Shown: one piece after another, positions 10,195 through 22,069 of the stretch
Position numbering within the stretch: position 1 is the stretch's first letter
Layout: the number at the start of each line of letters is the position of its first letter
NCBI GenBank assembly: GCA_025201765.1
Contig: MU623527.1
Span: 1 to 52,253, forward strand
DNA length: 52,253 nt
Origin: Daldinia sp. FL1419
Taxonomy: Eukaryota > Ascomycota > Sordariomycetes > Xylariales > Hypoxylaceae
Reading direction: 5' to 3'
Position numbers and translations under genes: made by a program
Notes under the pieces: generated by a model
What the model saw: the letters and a program-made list of their open reading frames with translations, nothing else
Databases searched by the model: none
What the model was told of the DNA's origin: nothing

Positions 10195-12335
10195 ACAACC
10201 ACCATTAATAAAATATTAAGAATAAAAAAGGGGTTAAATAATAATAATTATAAAATAAAAAATATATATTATATAAAATAAAAAAAATTATAAAAAATAA
10301 TATTTAATTATTCTACCTATATAATTTAATAAATAAATATTTATAGGTTATAAATTACTAATTATTATTACTATATAAATACCATTATTTAAACAATTAA
10401 TCTTATATTAGAATGTATTAATCCTTTTTTAATATTAATTATTAATATTTTCTATATTATTTTATTTATTATTATTATTTATTACTACCCCGATCTATAT
10501 TAATATATTAAATTATTTAAATTTTATTATAATAATTTACCTATAAATATAAAATTATTAAATATTTTTACATAATTAATACTTAATCTTTTTATATAAA
10601 TATTTCTTTATATTAATGCTATTTATAAAACAATTTAAATTAATCTTAATATATTAACAAAATTATTTATAATAAATTCCTTAAAATAGTATTTATATTT
10701 AATTAATATTTTACCAGGTATATATGTATATAAGGTGTTTAAATCCATAACTTCAAAATCTCCTATTATTTATAATGCCTAAATTACCTTCTATTTAGGG
10801 ATTACTATTGCAAAAACAATACCTATTTATCTTATAACCTTATAATCAAATTAATCAATAAATATCAGGTTTTAAAAGGGTAAATATTTTATTAATTTAT
10901 AGAACATATCCATATTTTCTACTTAAACAACATTTATATCATCAAATAGGATATAACTTTATGTTTAAATTAAATTCTTTAATTGAAATATCATGGAAAT
11001 AAATATTAAAAATAAATATAATAATAAAAATAATAATTTAAGAAGGTATATATCCTAAAGGTTAAATAATATTAAATAATAACTATCCATTATAAAAATA
11101 ATTAAAAGTATGGTACTAATATTATTTTGGTGGTTGAATGACTTATGTCCTCAGTCTGGCATACGACCCCTGAGAAGTACTTGTGTATCTATTATTATAT
11201 ATAGATAGGTTTCCTATTTATCTCTTTTAGATAGCTTTTTTTTTTAGATAATTACAATATATTAATTTTATTTTTATTATTATTTACTTTATTGTTATTT
11301 TGTTTATATTTTATATACGTACCTACCAATATTAATCAATATTACTAGATAATTAGTAACATAAATTAGTAAGGTTAAAAGAGTTATTATTATGATAATT
11401 TGGAAGCCTTTATTGTAGTAATATAAATAATATTAATATTATGTTTTTAATTATTTTTATAATGGATAATTATTATTTAATATTATTTGATTTTTAGGAT
11501 ATATATTTTCTTAAATTATTATTTTTATTATTATATTTATTTTTAATATTTATTTTTATAATGTTTTAATTAGAAAGTTTAATATAAATATAAAACCATA
11601 TTTTATTTAATAATATAGATATTATTTAGGTAGAAAGTATGGATATATTTTGTGAATTAATGAAATATTTATTTTTTTAAGGTATGATATTTATTGATTA
11701 GTTTAATTATAGGGTTATAAAATGGATAAGTATTATTTTTGTAAATGTAATCCCTAAATAAAAGGTAATTTGAACATTATAGACAATAAGAGATTTTGAA
11801 GTTACAGATTTAAATTCCTTATATATACATATACTTAATAAAATACTAATCAAATATAAAAAATATTTTAAAAAATTTATTATAAATAATTTTATTAATA
11901 TATTAAAGTTAATTAAAATTATTTTATAAATAATATTAATGTAAAGAGATATTTATATAAGAAAATTAAATATTAATTATACAAAAATATTTAATAACCT
12001 TATATTTATAAATAGATTATTACAATAAAATTTAAATAAATTAAAGGTTATAAAGTTTAGATGGTTTAATGTGTTAATATAGAGAGTATTAATAATTAAT
12101 ATTGAAAGAGGATTAGTATATCTTAGTATAGGAATAATTGTTTAAATAACAATATTTATATAACAATAATAACCAATGATTTATAATTTACAAATATTTA
12201 TTTATTAAATTATATAAATAAAATAATAAAATATTATCCTTTTATGATCTTTTTTATTTTATATAATATATATTTTTTACCCTATAACCATTACCACCTA
12301 ACCCCTTTTTTATTTTTAATACCTTATTAATAACT
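10195..12335. repeat. Large imperfect inverted repeat, arms about 0.9 kb
   Basis: The left arm (about 10,195-11,127) aligns in reverse complement with the right arm (about 11,430-12,335). Landmark pairs are AATAAAAAAGGGGTTA (10,221) with its complement near 12,300; ATATATGTATATAAGG (10,719) with 11,818-11,835; ACTTCAAAATCTC (10,751) with 11,792-11,806; and TTTAGGGATTAC (10,793) with 11,748-11,760. The arms surround about 300 bp containing a Copia-family LTR. No coding potential is visible. It could be two inverted copies of one element, or a fold-back arrangement. Confidence 0.7.
11128..11331 (+). repeat. Copia-family LTR in the centre of the inverted repeat
   Basis: About 204 bp, beginning TGGTGGTTGAATGACTTATG and ending CCTACCAATA (from CCAACA). 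It is GC-richer than its surroundings at its left end. It matches the 3' LTR of the Copia copy at 17,120-17,323. The adjoining 11,332-11,430 is the reverse complement of the sequence that precedes the reversed LTRs at 17,422 and 17,852. Confidence 0.7.
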
Positions 12336-13095
12336 TAAATAAAACTTATTTTATAATCCCTTCCCCTCCTAACTACAATTTTATTATATTAATTATCACC
12401 CTATCCTTATCTTATAAAATTCTATTATAATCTTTAAGAAATTTAAAAATTACCCAATTAATTAGAACAATTCTAACAAAAAAATTAATTAATACTTAAT
12501 ATCCTTTTTGAATTCCTTCTTTAATAAAAATCCCCAATATTTACCCAACTACCACCACCTCCATCTCTTTTAGTTTACTTTATTTATCCCATATAATAGG
12601 GATATAATCCAAGTTATAATCTTAGATATGGTATAAGCCCTATATTAGTCCAACCCTCTCCTCTAACCTTAAAAAATAGTTTTGGATTTCTTAAACTATT
12701 ATTAAATAATTTATATATAATTATAATATTATTTCTAAATATTGGAGTAGGTAAAAGGAATCAATTAATAAAAAGTTACAATTCCTCTTTCCCAATGGTA
12801 CCATTATTTACATAAAAAAAAATCCTTTAAAACCAAATCTTTATATTTATTAATAATTAATAAATATTAATTTACTTCATAATTCCCCTAAAACATATTT
12901 CCAATAAAATATGCCCATCCATTATTGTAAGATATTTTAAAAAAATTTAAAATATTAATAATAATTATATTAAAAAATTATATAATATTTTTAAAAATAA
13001 ATTTAAATTCTTCTTAAAAATATATTTTATAATAGGTATATACCCATTATAATTCTATATTATATTTTTATTAATATTAATAGGTAGAGCATTTT
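12336..13095. repeat. AT-rich repeat, inverted copy of 1-781
   Basis: The reverse complement aligns with 1-781 from end to end by eye. No open frame. It directly abuts the right arm of the inverted repeat, so the right arm plus this block may be parts of one element. Confidence 0.6.
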
Positions 13096-13616
13096 TTTAT
13101 TTTTTATATAATATTTCCCAATATTAATATTTTATTAATATATATTTTACCTTATAATATTATTTTAATATTATAAAAAATAAAAATTAATATTACCAAA
13201 ATTAAATAAATATCACTTTTTTTAATATTAAAGTAGAAAAGCAAAATCAAGGAAAAATAAATATAAAAATATTATAAATTTTATTTAATAAATTATGATT
13301 ATATTAGAAAATATTTAATTTTAATTATAAAGGAAAATTACAACTTATTATAACTATTTATAAAATATATTAAAATATATTACAATTCCAAAACACATTT
13401 TTTAAGTTATTAAGGATAATTATAACTTTGACCAACAAATTTTGAACATCCCTCCAAAATTATAAAGCTATAAAAGTCTCATAACAATTTATAATTAAAA
13501 ATATTAATAAAAATAATAATAAAAAAATCTGTAACAATTATATTAATAAAAAATATTATAAAAATGATAAAGGTGGAAAATATATTTCTAAATAATTTAA
13601 GAAGGTTTAGAAATGT

Positions 13617-13772
13617 AAATGTTGGATATATAAAAAAAAAGGTTGTTAATCTATTAAATATTCAAAAACCAACCGCAAAAAAGTTAGAGAAAATTGGAAG
13701 GTTAAACGTGGTGTATCCAAAAAGAACTATATGACCTTTTTAATAGATTATAAAGGATTTAAAAATTAAAAT
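13617..13772 (+). pseudogene. gag CCHC zinc-knuckle fossil
   Basis: Reading from 13,617 gives KCWIYKKKGC, a stop, then SIKYS, followed by an open basic stretch through about 13,770. The fungal Copia gag knuckle has a second Cys, a Trp after GC and a His in the places occupied here by Tyr, stop and Tyr. All three changes are single transitions of the type RIP makes. Confidence 0.6.
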
Positions 13773-14060
13773 TTAAAATAAAAGAATAATAATATTTATA
13801 ATATAATTCTAAAGTTGGAAAATAATAAAAATACATAGTTTATAGTGGTAATATACCTATTTAATTAGGTATTCTACTATTATGTTACAACCTCTATCCC
13901 TTTAATAACTGAAAAAATTAATATTATCTTCATTTTAAACTAATATATAAAAATTATATTTTAAAGAATTATATTGGATATTAAAACTACCTATATTTTG
14001 ATAGTAGGTAAGGAATAATACCTTATCCTTATTAATGAATATTTTAATTAGAAGTTTAAG

Positions 14061-14255
14061 ATGGATTGTATCTATATTGGAAAAATTAATATTAAATTTA
14101 GAAATAAATCTTCTATTAAATTGTTAAATATAATTACAATTAATATCCTATTTAATAATATAGATTTCTATATTATAAAATTAAATACATTGTTCTTCCT
14201 TTCAATCAAAAATATGGACTATTTAAGAATATATTTTAATAATATTATTAATTAA
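14061..14255 (+). pseudogene. Protease-region fossil of the Copia polyprotein
   Basis: A 64-codon open frame reading IGKINIKFRNKSSI and later LFFLSIKNMDYLRIYFNN. This resembles the end of the retropepsin-like region of fungal Copia polyproteins, where a LGKI.IKFG..SSI block precedes a PFLLSIKDMDRLGIYFNN block. It lies in the expected place between gag and integrase. Confidence 0.6.
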
Positions 14256-14504
14256 TTAATATATAAAAATGGTGTAACAATTAATATAGAACGAAAATAA
14301 GGATATTTATAATTTTATTTGAATAATATTACCTACTTTATAAAAATAGAATTATAATATTTGCATATCTATTTTAATTATTTTATAATTAAAAAATTTT
14401 ATAATTTCCTGAATAAGGCTAGATATAATATTAATATAAATAGTTTTAAAAAAATTAATAAATTTTATTATTATTATTAAATTAAGGGTAAGAGTTCATA
14501 GAGG

Positions 14505-14760
14505 TTCAGGTTTACTTTTAAAGACCTTAATATAGATTTCAATTATAAGGTGGTTATTAATATCATATATTTAAAAGGATAATTAATCTTGTATATAATT
14601 AATATTACCATTAATTTTCAGATAATATGATTTATAAAAGATATTATAACCAAAAAAATATGGAAAATGTTAAAAAAATATTGGATTAATATTTATTTTA
14701 GCTTTTTAAATATTATTTTTTATAATATAAAAATAAATTTTAATAATCCAAAATTCTAAA
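14505..14760 (+). pseudogene. Integrase-core fossil, copy 1
   Basis: From 14,505 the frame reads FRFTFKDLNIDFNYKVVINI, then IYLKG, a stop, and further family-like sequence (KDIITKKIWKMLKKYWINIY). In related elements this is the start of the integrase core, just before the YLGPPD block. The same segment recurs in copy 2 from about 18,229, with more stops. Confidence 0.65.
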
Positions 14761-15566
14761 ATAAAACATATATTACTAAAATTATATATTATTAAATATC
14801 AATTAAAATACATTAATTCATTAATAAAATAAAAGGATATTACAATCTAATCTACTAAACTTATAAAATAATTACAAATAAACTCCAAAATTCTAATTTA
14901 AAGATATTATAATTATAAATGATTATAAAAATAATTAATAATATAGTTAATTTTAATAAATTAATTCTTACATTATTTATCTTTAAAACCTACCCCTAAA
15001 TTAATATAAATTTACCATTTATATTTACCCAAACTTATCATGCCCTAACAATGTAAAAGATTATAATTAAAATTAAAAAGATTAAATTATAATATTTTAT
15101 TTAAAATGTATTTAATATTTATAATGGCCCTAACACTATAAAAATATTATTTATATTATTACCTATTAATAGTAAAATTCTTATTTATTAAGAAAAAGGT
15201 GGATAAAAAAACCCTTATAAAATTATTATAATTATTAATAAAGATGTTATTATAATATTTAGTGTATCTAGAAGAACATCTACATTCTAAAATTCTTACA
15301 TCAAATCTTATATTTAACTTAAGAATAATCTGGTACCTACCAAAGAATTCCAAATATAATTATCCAAATCCATGTTTAATCTGAATAATTATAAAATAAT
15401 TTTAAAAGAAAATCTTATATATACTAACAATCTTTCATACATTAATATTTTATATTTTAACAATAAAAAATAAAATAATTTAATCTTAATATTTTAATTA
15501 TATATAATAAAAAAGATTATTACTATAAAAAAATTATATAAGGTATTAAATATAAAAAAATTTAAT

Positions 15567-16350
15567 ATGTTATTTAATAAAGGAATTTTACAATTTAAAA
15601 TATATAACATATTAATTTACCAAAGAATAACAATCTTCAAATTACAAATAATTTGTGAAATAAAAGGAAAAAATATATTAATACCTTATAAAAAATTAAG
15701 GTTTATTATTCAAAATTATAGTAATCTTAATAAAAAATTTATTATAATATATGTTCCTATTATTCAAAGGATAAGCTAACACTTCATTTTAATCCTAACT
15801 CCAATTTTCTAATATTAGGGTATAAAAATTATAATAAGGGATATCATAATGACATACACCTAATCTAAAATATCCATATAACAGATAATATTTGTATAAC
15901 TACTAACAGAATTAAAAAGTAAATATCCTAAAGGAATACTATTACATATCATTAAACCACTATATAATTTGGTTAAATTAAAAATATATTAATTTAAAAC
16001 TTATTTACATTATTATTAATAGAAATTTAATATAAAATCATTAACATTTAATCCATACCTATTAATAACAAATATAATCCCATTTAGAATTATAAATTTT
16101 CAAATAAATAATACCTTAAATATCAACACTATAAAATTCTTAACAATAAAAGATAAAATATTTATCAAAATTAGAATCAAGGTATACCCCTAGAAGATAT
16201 TAAATGTTAAAACTAAAAATTTCAATGGCTTATATTTTATTATCCATAAAAAAGATTATAATATAATTATTGTACAAAAGGGACAAATTAAAAAACTTAA
16301 ACAATTAAATACAAAATTATTAGATGTAACCAAAAAATTTATTAAATAAT
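15567..16350 (+). pseudogene. Reverse-transcriptase fossil, copy 1
   Basis: 15,567-15,779 is a 70-codon open frame. It matches the N-terminal part of the fungal Copia RT in order: NKGILQF, FKLQIICEIKGK, PYKKLRFIIQNYSN and PIIQRIS. Beyond its TAA the same frame continues with stops (IRDI..TYT, ..IIKPLYNLVK..) to a KKLKQLNTKLLDVTKKFIK block near 16,290-16,348. Catalytic residues are not all preserved. Confidence 0.65.
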
Positions 16351-16499
16351 AGGTACAAAAAATATATATTTCCTCCATTTACCAACTTAAAATAATCTTT
16401 AATTATTCAATAATAATCCAACACTTAAAATTGGGTCCTAAAGAAATAAAAACCTTCAATACCCAAATTAAATAATAAATAAATAATTAATTATAAAAA

Positions 16500-16995
16500 C
16501 TTAATTATATTAACCTAAATCTTTAAAATTTACACTTATATATTTTTATTAATAATTTATTTATAAATAATAAAAATTTAAATTTATAAATCAATTATAT
16601 CATTATATTAAATAATAAAGAATTAATTAATCAAAATAATAAAATTTAAATTATTAATAATATTATTTATTAATTATTTATCAAATATAAATATATCACC
16701 CAAAATATACTTATTAATAAAATTTACAAAATGATTTAAAACTTTAATATTAAATATATTATCCACCATATAATCAATACCATCTTAGAACACCTTTTAC
16801 TACCTAAAACTTTATTAATCCTATATATTAACTTATTTTCTTTATATTAGTACCTTATTCAAATAGGTAATATTAACAAAAAAAGATTAATAATTAATTT
16901 AATAACCTTATAATAATTATATAAAAATTAGGAGATTGATAATATTTAGTAGATCTACAACATATATAATCCTACAAATACCATAACAAAAACAT
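16500..16995 (+). pseudogene. RNase H fossil, copy 1
   Basis: Broken plus-strand segments read LFINNKNLNL, INYIIIL, and later KRLIINLITL. This fits the RNase H domain of Copia polyproteins (F.NN.DLSSQ.GYI..L, then KRL.ID). It lies directly before the 3' LTR, as expected. Confidence 0.5.
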
Positions 16996-17119
16996 CCCTA
17001 AACAAGGCCATACAAACATTAATAAAAAATAATTAAATTAACTTATAATTAAAAAAATAAATAAAACAAAAATCAAATATTAAATTCGCAATATAATTAT
17101 AAAAAAAAAATAAAATAAA

Positions 17120-17323
17120 TAATGATTAAATAACTTATATCTTTAATCTAATATATAACCCCTAAGAAATACTCATATATCTATTATTATATATAAATAG
17201 ATTTCCCACCTATCTCTCCTAAATAACTTTCTTCTTTAAACAACTACAATACACCAATCTTACCCCTATTATTATTTACTTTATTATTATCTTACTTATA
17301 TCTTACGTACATACCTACCAACA
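17120..17323 (+). repeat. 3' LTR of Copia copy 1
   Basis: About 204 bp from TAATGATTAAATAACTTATA to CCTACCAACA. It aligns with the less mutated LTR at 11,128-11,331. Confidence 0.7.
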
Positions 17324-18056
17324 TATTTGTATTACTACAATAAAAGCTTCCAAATTATTGTAATAATGATTCTTCTAATTTCACTAATTTATATTACTAA
17401 CTATTTAACAATATTAATTAATATTAATAAATACATACATAAAATAAAAATAAAATAACAATAAAATAAATAATAATAAAGGTAAAACTAATATATTAAA
17501 GTTATTTAAAAAAAAAACTATCTAAGAAAGAAATAGGTGGGAAACCTATCCTTATATAATAATAAATATATATGTACTTCTTAGGGATAATATTTCATAT
17601 CAAAACACATAAATCATACAACCACCAAAATAAAAATTGAAAATAAATATAATAATAAAGACAGTAATTTAGGAAAATATGTATCTTAAAATTCAAATAA
17701 TATTAAATAATAATTATTTATTATAAAAATAATTAAAAATATAATGTTAATATTATTTATATTATTACAATAAAAATCTTCAAATTATTATAATAATGAT
17801 TTTTTTAACCTTATTAATTTATATTATTAATTGTTTAATAATATTAATTAATATTAGTAGATATATACATAAAATAAAAATAAAATAATAATAAAATAAA
17901 TAATCATTAAAATAAAATTGATATATTGAAATTATTTAAAAAAGAAAGATATTTAAAAAGGATAGGTGGGAAATCTATCTTTATATAATAATAAATATAT
18001 ATGTACTTCTTAGGGGTAATATCTCATATTAAAATACATAAGTCATACAACCACCA
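17324..18056 (-). repeat. Two direct units of spacer plus reversed LTR
   Basis: A spacer of about 95 bp (TATTACTACAATAAAAGCTT..) followed by a reversed LTR occurs at 17,324-17,627 and again at about 17,755-18,056. The reversed LTRs are 17,422-17,627 and 17,852-18,056, each ending CAACCACCA. 17,628-17,755 matches an inner segment of the inverted-repeat arms (11,005-11,127). The first unit and the adjoining 3' LTR (17,120-17,323) face each other as an inverted pair. Confidence 0.65.
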
Positions 18057-19973
18057 ATTTTATAAAAATAAAATTACAATATTTGTACATTTATTTTAGT
18101 TATTTTATAATTAAGAAATTCTATAATTTCTTGGATAAAATTAATTATGATATTAATATAAATAATTTTAAAAAAATTAATAAATTTTACTATTACAATT
18201 AAATTAAAAATAAGGTTTGATAAAGGTTTAGGTTTATCCTTAAAGATTTTAATATAAATTTTAATTATAAAATAATTATTAATATTATATATTTAAAAAA
18301 ATAATCAATCTTATATATAATTAATATTATTATTAATTTTTAAATAATATAATTTATAAAAATCATTATAACTAAAAAAATATAAAAAATATTAAAAAAA
18401 TATTAAATTAATATTTATCTTAACCTTTTAAATATTATTTTCCATAATGTAAAAATAAATTTTAATAATTTAAAATTTCAAAACAAAATATACATTATTG
18501 AAATTATATATTATTAAATATTAATTAAAATATATTAATTTATCAATAAAATAAAAAGATATTACAACCTAATCCACTAAACTTATAAAATAATTATAAA
18601 TAAATTTTAAAATTTTAATTTAAAAATATTATAATTATAAATAATTATAAAAATAATTAATAATATAACTAATCTTAATAAATTAATTCTTACATTACTT
18701 ATCTTTAAAACCTATTCCCAAATTAATATAAATTTATTATTTACACCTACTTAAACTTATTATACCCAAATAATATAAAAAATTATAATTAAAATTAAAA
18801 AAATTAAATTATAATACTTTATTCAAAATGTATTTAATATTTATAATAATCCTGATATTATAAAGATATTATTTATATCTTTACTTATTAATAATAAAGT
18901 TTTTATTTATTAAAAAAAAATAAATGAAAAAATTCTTATAAAATTATCACAATTACCAATAAAAATGTCACTATAATATCCAATATATCTAAAAGAATAT
19001 CTACATTCTAAAACTCCTATATCAAACCTTACACCCAACTTAAAAACAATTTAATACCTATCAAAAAATTCTAAATATAATTATAAGATAATCCCAAAAA
19101 AAAACCTTATATATATTAACAATCTTTTATATATTAATATTTTATACCTTAATAACAAAAAATGAAATAATTTAACCTTAATTATTTAATTATATATAAT
19201 AAGAAAAATCATTATTATAAAAAAATCATATAAAATATTAAATATAAAAGAATTCAATATATTATTTAATAAAAAAATCTTATAATCCAAAATATATAAT
19301 ATATTAATTCATTAAAAAACAATAATTTTTAAATTATAAATAATTTATAAAAAAAAAATATATATATTAATACTTTATAAAAAATTAAAATTTATTATTT
19401 AAAACTATAATAACCCTAATAAAAAATTTATTATAATATATATCCTTACTATTTAAAAAGCAAATCAACATTTTATTTTAATTTTAATTCCAATTTTCCA
19501 CCATCAAAATATAAAAATTATAATAAAAAACATCACTATAACATACATTTAATTTAAAATACCTATATAATGGATAATATTTATATAATTATTAATCAAA
19601 TTAAAAAATAAATATTTTAAAAAAATATTATTATATATTATTAAATTATTATATAATTTAATTAAATTAAGGATATATTAATTTAAAATTTATTTATATT
19701 ATTATTAATAAGAATTTAATATAAAATTATTAATATTTAATTTATATTTATTAATAATAAATATAATTTTATTTAAAATTATAAGCCTTTAAATAAATAA
19801 TATTTTAAATATTAATATTATAAAATTCTTAGTAATAAAAAATAAAATATTTATTAAAATTAGGATTAAAATATACTTTTAGAAAATACTAAACGCCAAA
19901 ACCAAAAATTTTAATAATTTATATTTTATTATTTATAAAAAAAGATTATGGTGTAATTATTATATAAAAGGGA

Positions 19974-20189
19974 TGATGGTTGTATGCTACCAGGCATCAT
20001 AGACCCCTGTAGTAAGCAAAGGAGGTATTACATAATTAGCATATTGTGTATATAAGGGTTCTAAATCTATCAAGTTCAGAGTAGATAGCTTTCTTCTTTA
20101 GGACTTATGAATATATAAATCTTATTATATTGTTTTACTTGTTACTTGCTTTTGCTGTCATTTCTCTTATACGTACGTTTAGCCCAACA
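19974..20189 (+). mobile_element. Solo LTR, 216 bp, 5-bp target duplication AGGGA, little mutated
   Basis: It begins TGATGGTTGTATGC and ends AGCCCAACA, flanked by AGGGA at 19,969-19,973 and 20,190-20,194. Copy 1 has the uninterrupted sequence AAAAGGGACAAATT near 16,278. Inside are TATATAAGG (about 20,052) and ACGTACGTTT. Its G and C content contrasts with the surrounding AT, so it probably arrived after its host copy had been mutated. Part of it (TAGATAGCTTTCTTCTTTAG) resembles the 205-bp LTR family. Confidence 0.85.
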
Positions 20190-21027
20190 AGGGATAAACT
20201 GAAAAACTTAAATAATTGAATATAAAATTATTAAATATAATTAAAAAATTTATTAAATAATAAATATAAAGAATATATATTTTTTTTATTTATTAATTTA
20301 AAATAACTTTTAATTATTTAATAATAACTTAACATTTGGAATTAAATTTTAAAAAAATAAAAATCTTTAATACTTAAATTAAATAATAAATGAATAATTA
20401 AGTATAAAAATTTAATTATATTAACCTAAATTCTTAAAATTTATATTTATATATTTTTATTAATAATTTATTTATAAATAATAAGGATTTAAATTTATAA
20501 ATTAATTATATTATTATATTAGGTAATAAAAAATTGATTAATTAAGATAATAAAATTTGGATTATTAATAATATTATTTATTAATTATTTATTAAATATA
20601 AATATATTATTTGGAATGTATTTGCTAGCAAAATTTATGGAATGGTTTAGAGTTTCAATATTGGATATATTATTTATTATATAATTAATATTATTTTAGA
20701 ATATTTTTTATTATTTAATGTTTTATTGGTTTTATATATTAAATTTTTTTTATATTAATGTTTTATTTAGATAGGTAATATTAATGAAAAGAAATTGATA
20801 ATTAATTTAATAATATTATAAAAATTATATAAAAATTAAGAAATTAATAATATTTAATAAATTTATGGTATATATAATCTTATAAATGTTATAATAAAGG
20901 CATCTTTAAATAAAGTTATATAAATATTAGTAAAAAATAATTAAATTAATTTGCAATTAAAGGAATAAGTAAAATAAGAATTAAATATTAAATTTATAAT
21001 GTAATTATAAAAAAAAATTAAAGTAAA

Positions 21028-21236
21028 TAATAATTATATAATTTATATATCTTAATATAAAATATTATTCCTAAAAAATATATATATATTTATTATTATA
21101 TAAGAATAGGTTTTCCATTTATTTTTTTTAAATAACTTTTTTTTTTAAATAATTTCAATATATTAATCTTATTCCTATTATTATTTATTTTATTATTATT
21201 TTATTTTTATCTTATATATGTACTTACCTACAAATA
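21028..21236 (+). repeat. 3' LTR of Copia copy 2
   Basis: About 209 bp that aligns with 17,120-17,323 but is further converted to AT. Confidence 0.6.
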
Positions 21237-22069
21237 TAATTTTTTATCTTTTATTAGTTTATTAATTATTTTATTAGTTTTTATTAGTTCTTATTAGTTC
21301 TTATTAATTATTTATTAATTTCTTATTAATTTTATATAGTAATTTATTAGAAAGTTTTAGTATAATATATCGGATTTTGTCCTGGATAAGCCTCATACTA
21401 ACCCAATCAAATTAGCTTATTCAATTTAACCATTTGGAATTCTTTAAAATTTAACCCAACCACCTAAAAATTTTAAAATACCCCTTATTATATACAATAA
21501 ATTAAATGGTGATTAATTATTAAGATTAACAAATTTCATTATACAAAAAAATTCGTTATTTTACATATAAAAACCCAAAAATCTCAAAATTAATTCGCTA
21601 ACCCAAGGATTCATTATAAAGTAGATTTGTTATGGCAGGGTTTTATTGTAATAAATTTCAATTTTCCCTCGGCTATGAAATTTTGAGGATTGGGTGTTGT
21701 GTTTTCTCTGAAGAATCCTTGGCGCATTATGGTGTCAGTCCTGATTGGGCTGGCTTGGCCCCACTAATTAACGCGGTCAGCGACGCGTTTTTACTAAGTG
21801 GATTTGGGATTTTCGCGTCTTTGATTTCATGTGGGTCGCGATTTGGCGTGTACGGCCTCCTGTCTCATAACATCCCTTCTTGCCTGCAATTGACAGTTGC
21901 ACAATGTATTTCTCTTTCAAATTATTTGTCAAGTGCAAATCGTTCTTCAACACTCAACGTTTTTAGGCCTTGCATCGAGCTATTACTACTTTTCGAAGCC
22001 ATAGTAGTTTCTTCACCGTCTGGTTGTTTATAACTGCAACTTCTCGAAAAGAAAATAGACAATTTTATT
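21237..22069 (+). other. AT/GC compartment boundary and cdt1 upstream region
   Basis: Composition rises from almost pure AT (before about 21,360) to ordinary genic DNA (after about 21,640). 21,250-21,345 holds tandem TTATTAGTTC / TTATTAATT repeats. An open frame from 21,632 to 22,033 (133 codons) is in the same frame as cdt1 and ends 36 nt before its ATG. It shows no family resemblance and is more likely leader than a gene. Confidence 0.5.

Larger units (their letters stand above)
13220..17323 (+). mobile_element. Copia-type retrotransposon copy 1, degraded by RIP
   Basis: Plus-strand fossils occur in the order gag zinc knuckle (13,617), protease (14,061), integrase (14,505), reverse transcriptase (15,567), RNase H (about 16,500) and 3' LTR (17,120-17,323). 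Integrase before reverse transcriptase is the Ty1/copia order. The 5' limit is uncertain: 12,336-13,095 belongs to another repeat. The frame is broken by many stops, often TAA or TAG where the family has W or Q codons, as C-to-T and G-to-A conversion predicts. No functional product is expected. Confidence 0.8.
18057..21236 (+). mobile_element. Copia-type retrotransposon copy 2, 5'-truncated, heavily RIPped
   Basis: It aligns with copy 1 from about 14,338 onward. The integrase fossil starts near 18,229, RT lies near 19,260-20,000, RNase H near 20,400-20,960, and the 3' LTR at about 21,028-21,236. The gag and protease regions are missing: the left side abuts a reversed LTR at 18,056. It is more AT-converted than copy 1; for example a Trp codon still readable in copy 1 is a stop here. 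It is interrupted by a solo LTR at 19,974-20,189. Confidence 0.75.

Noticed and set aside
15159..15353. 64-codon minus-strand ORF in the Copia element
   Set aside because: Antisense to the pol fossils and without motif.
21632..22033. 133-codon ORF upstream of and in frame with cdt1
   Set aside because: It ends in TAA 36 nt before the cdt1 ATG, has no motif, and lies in the composition boundary; more likely leader sequence. A spliced upstream exon is not excluded.
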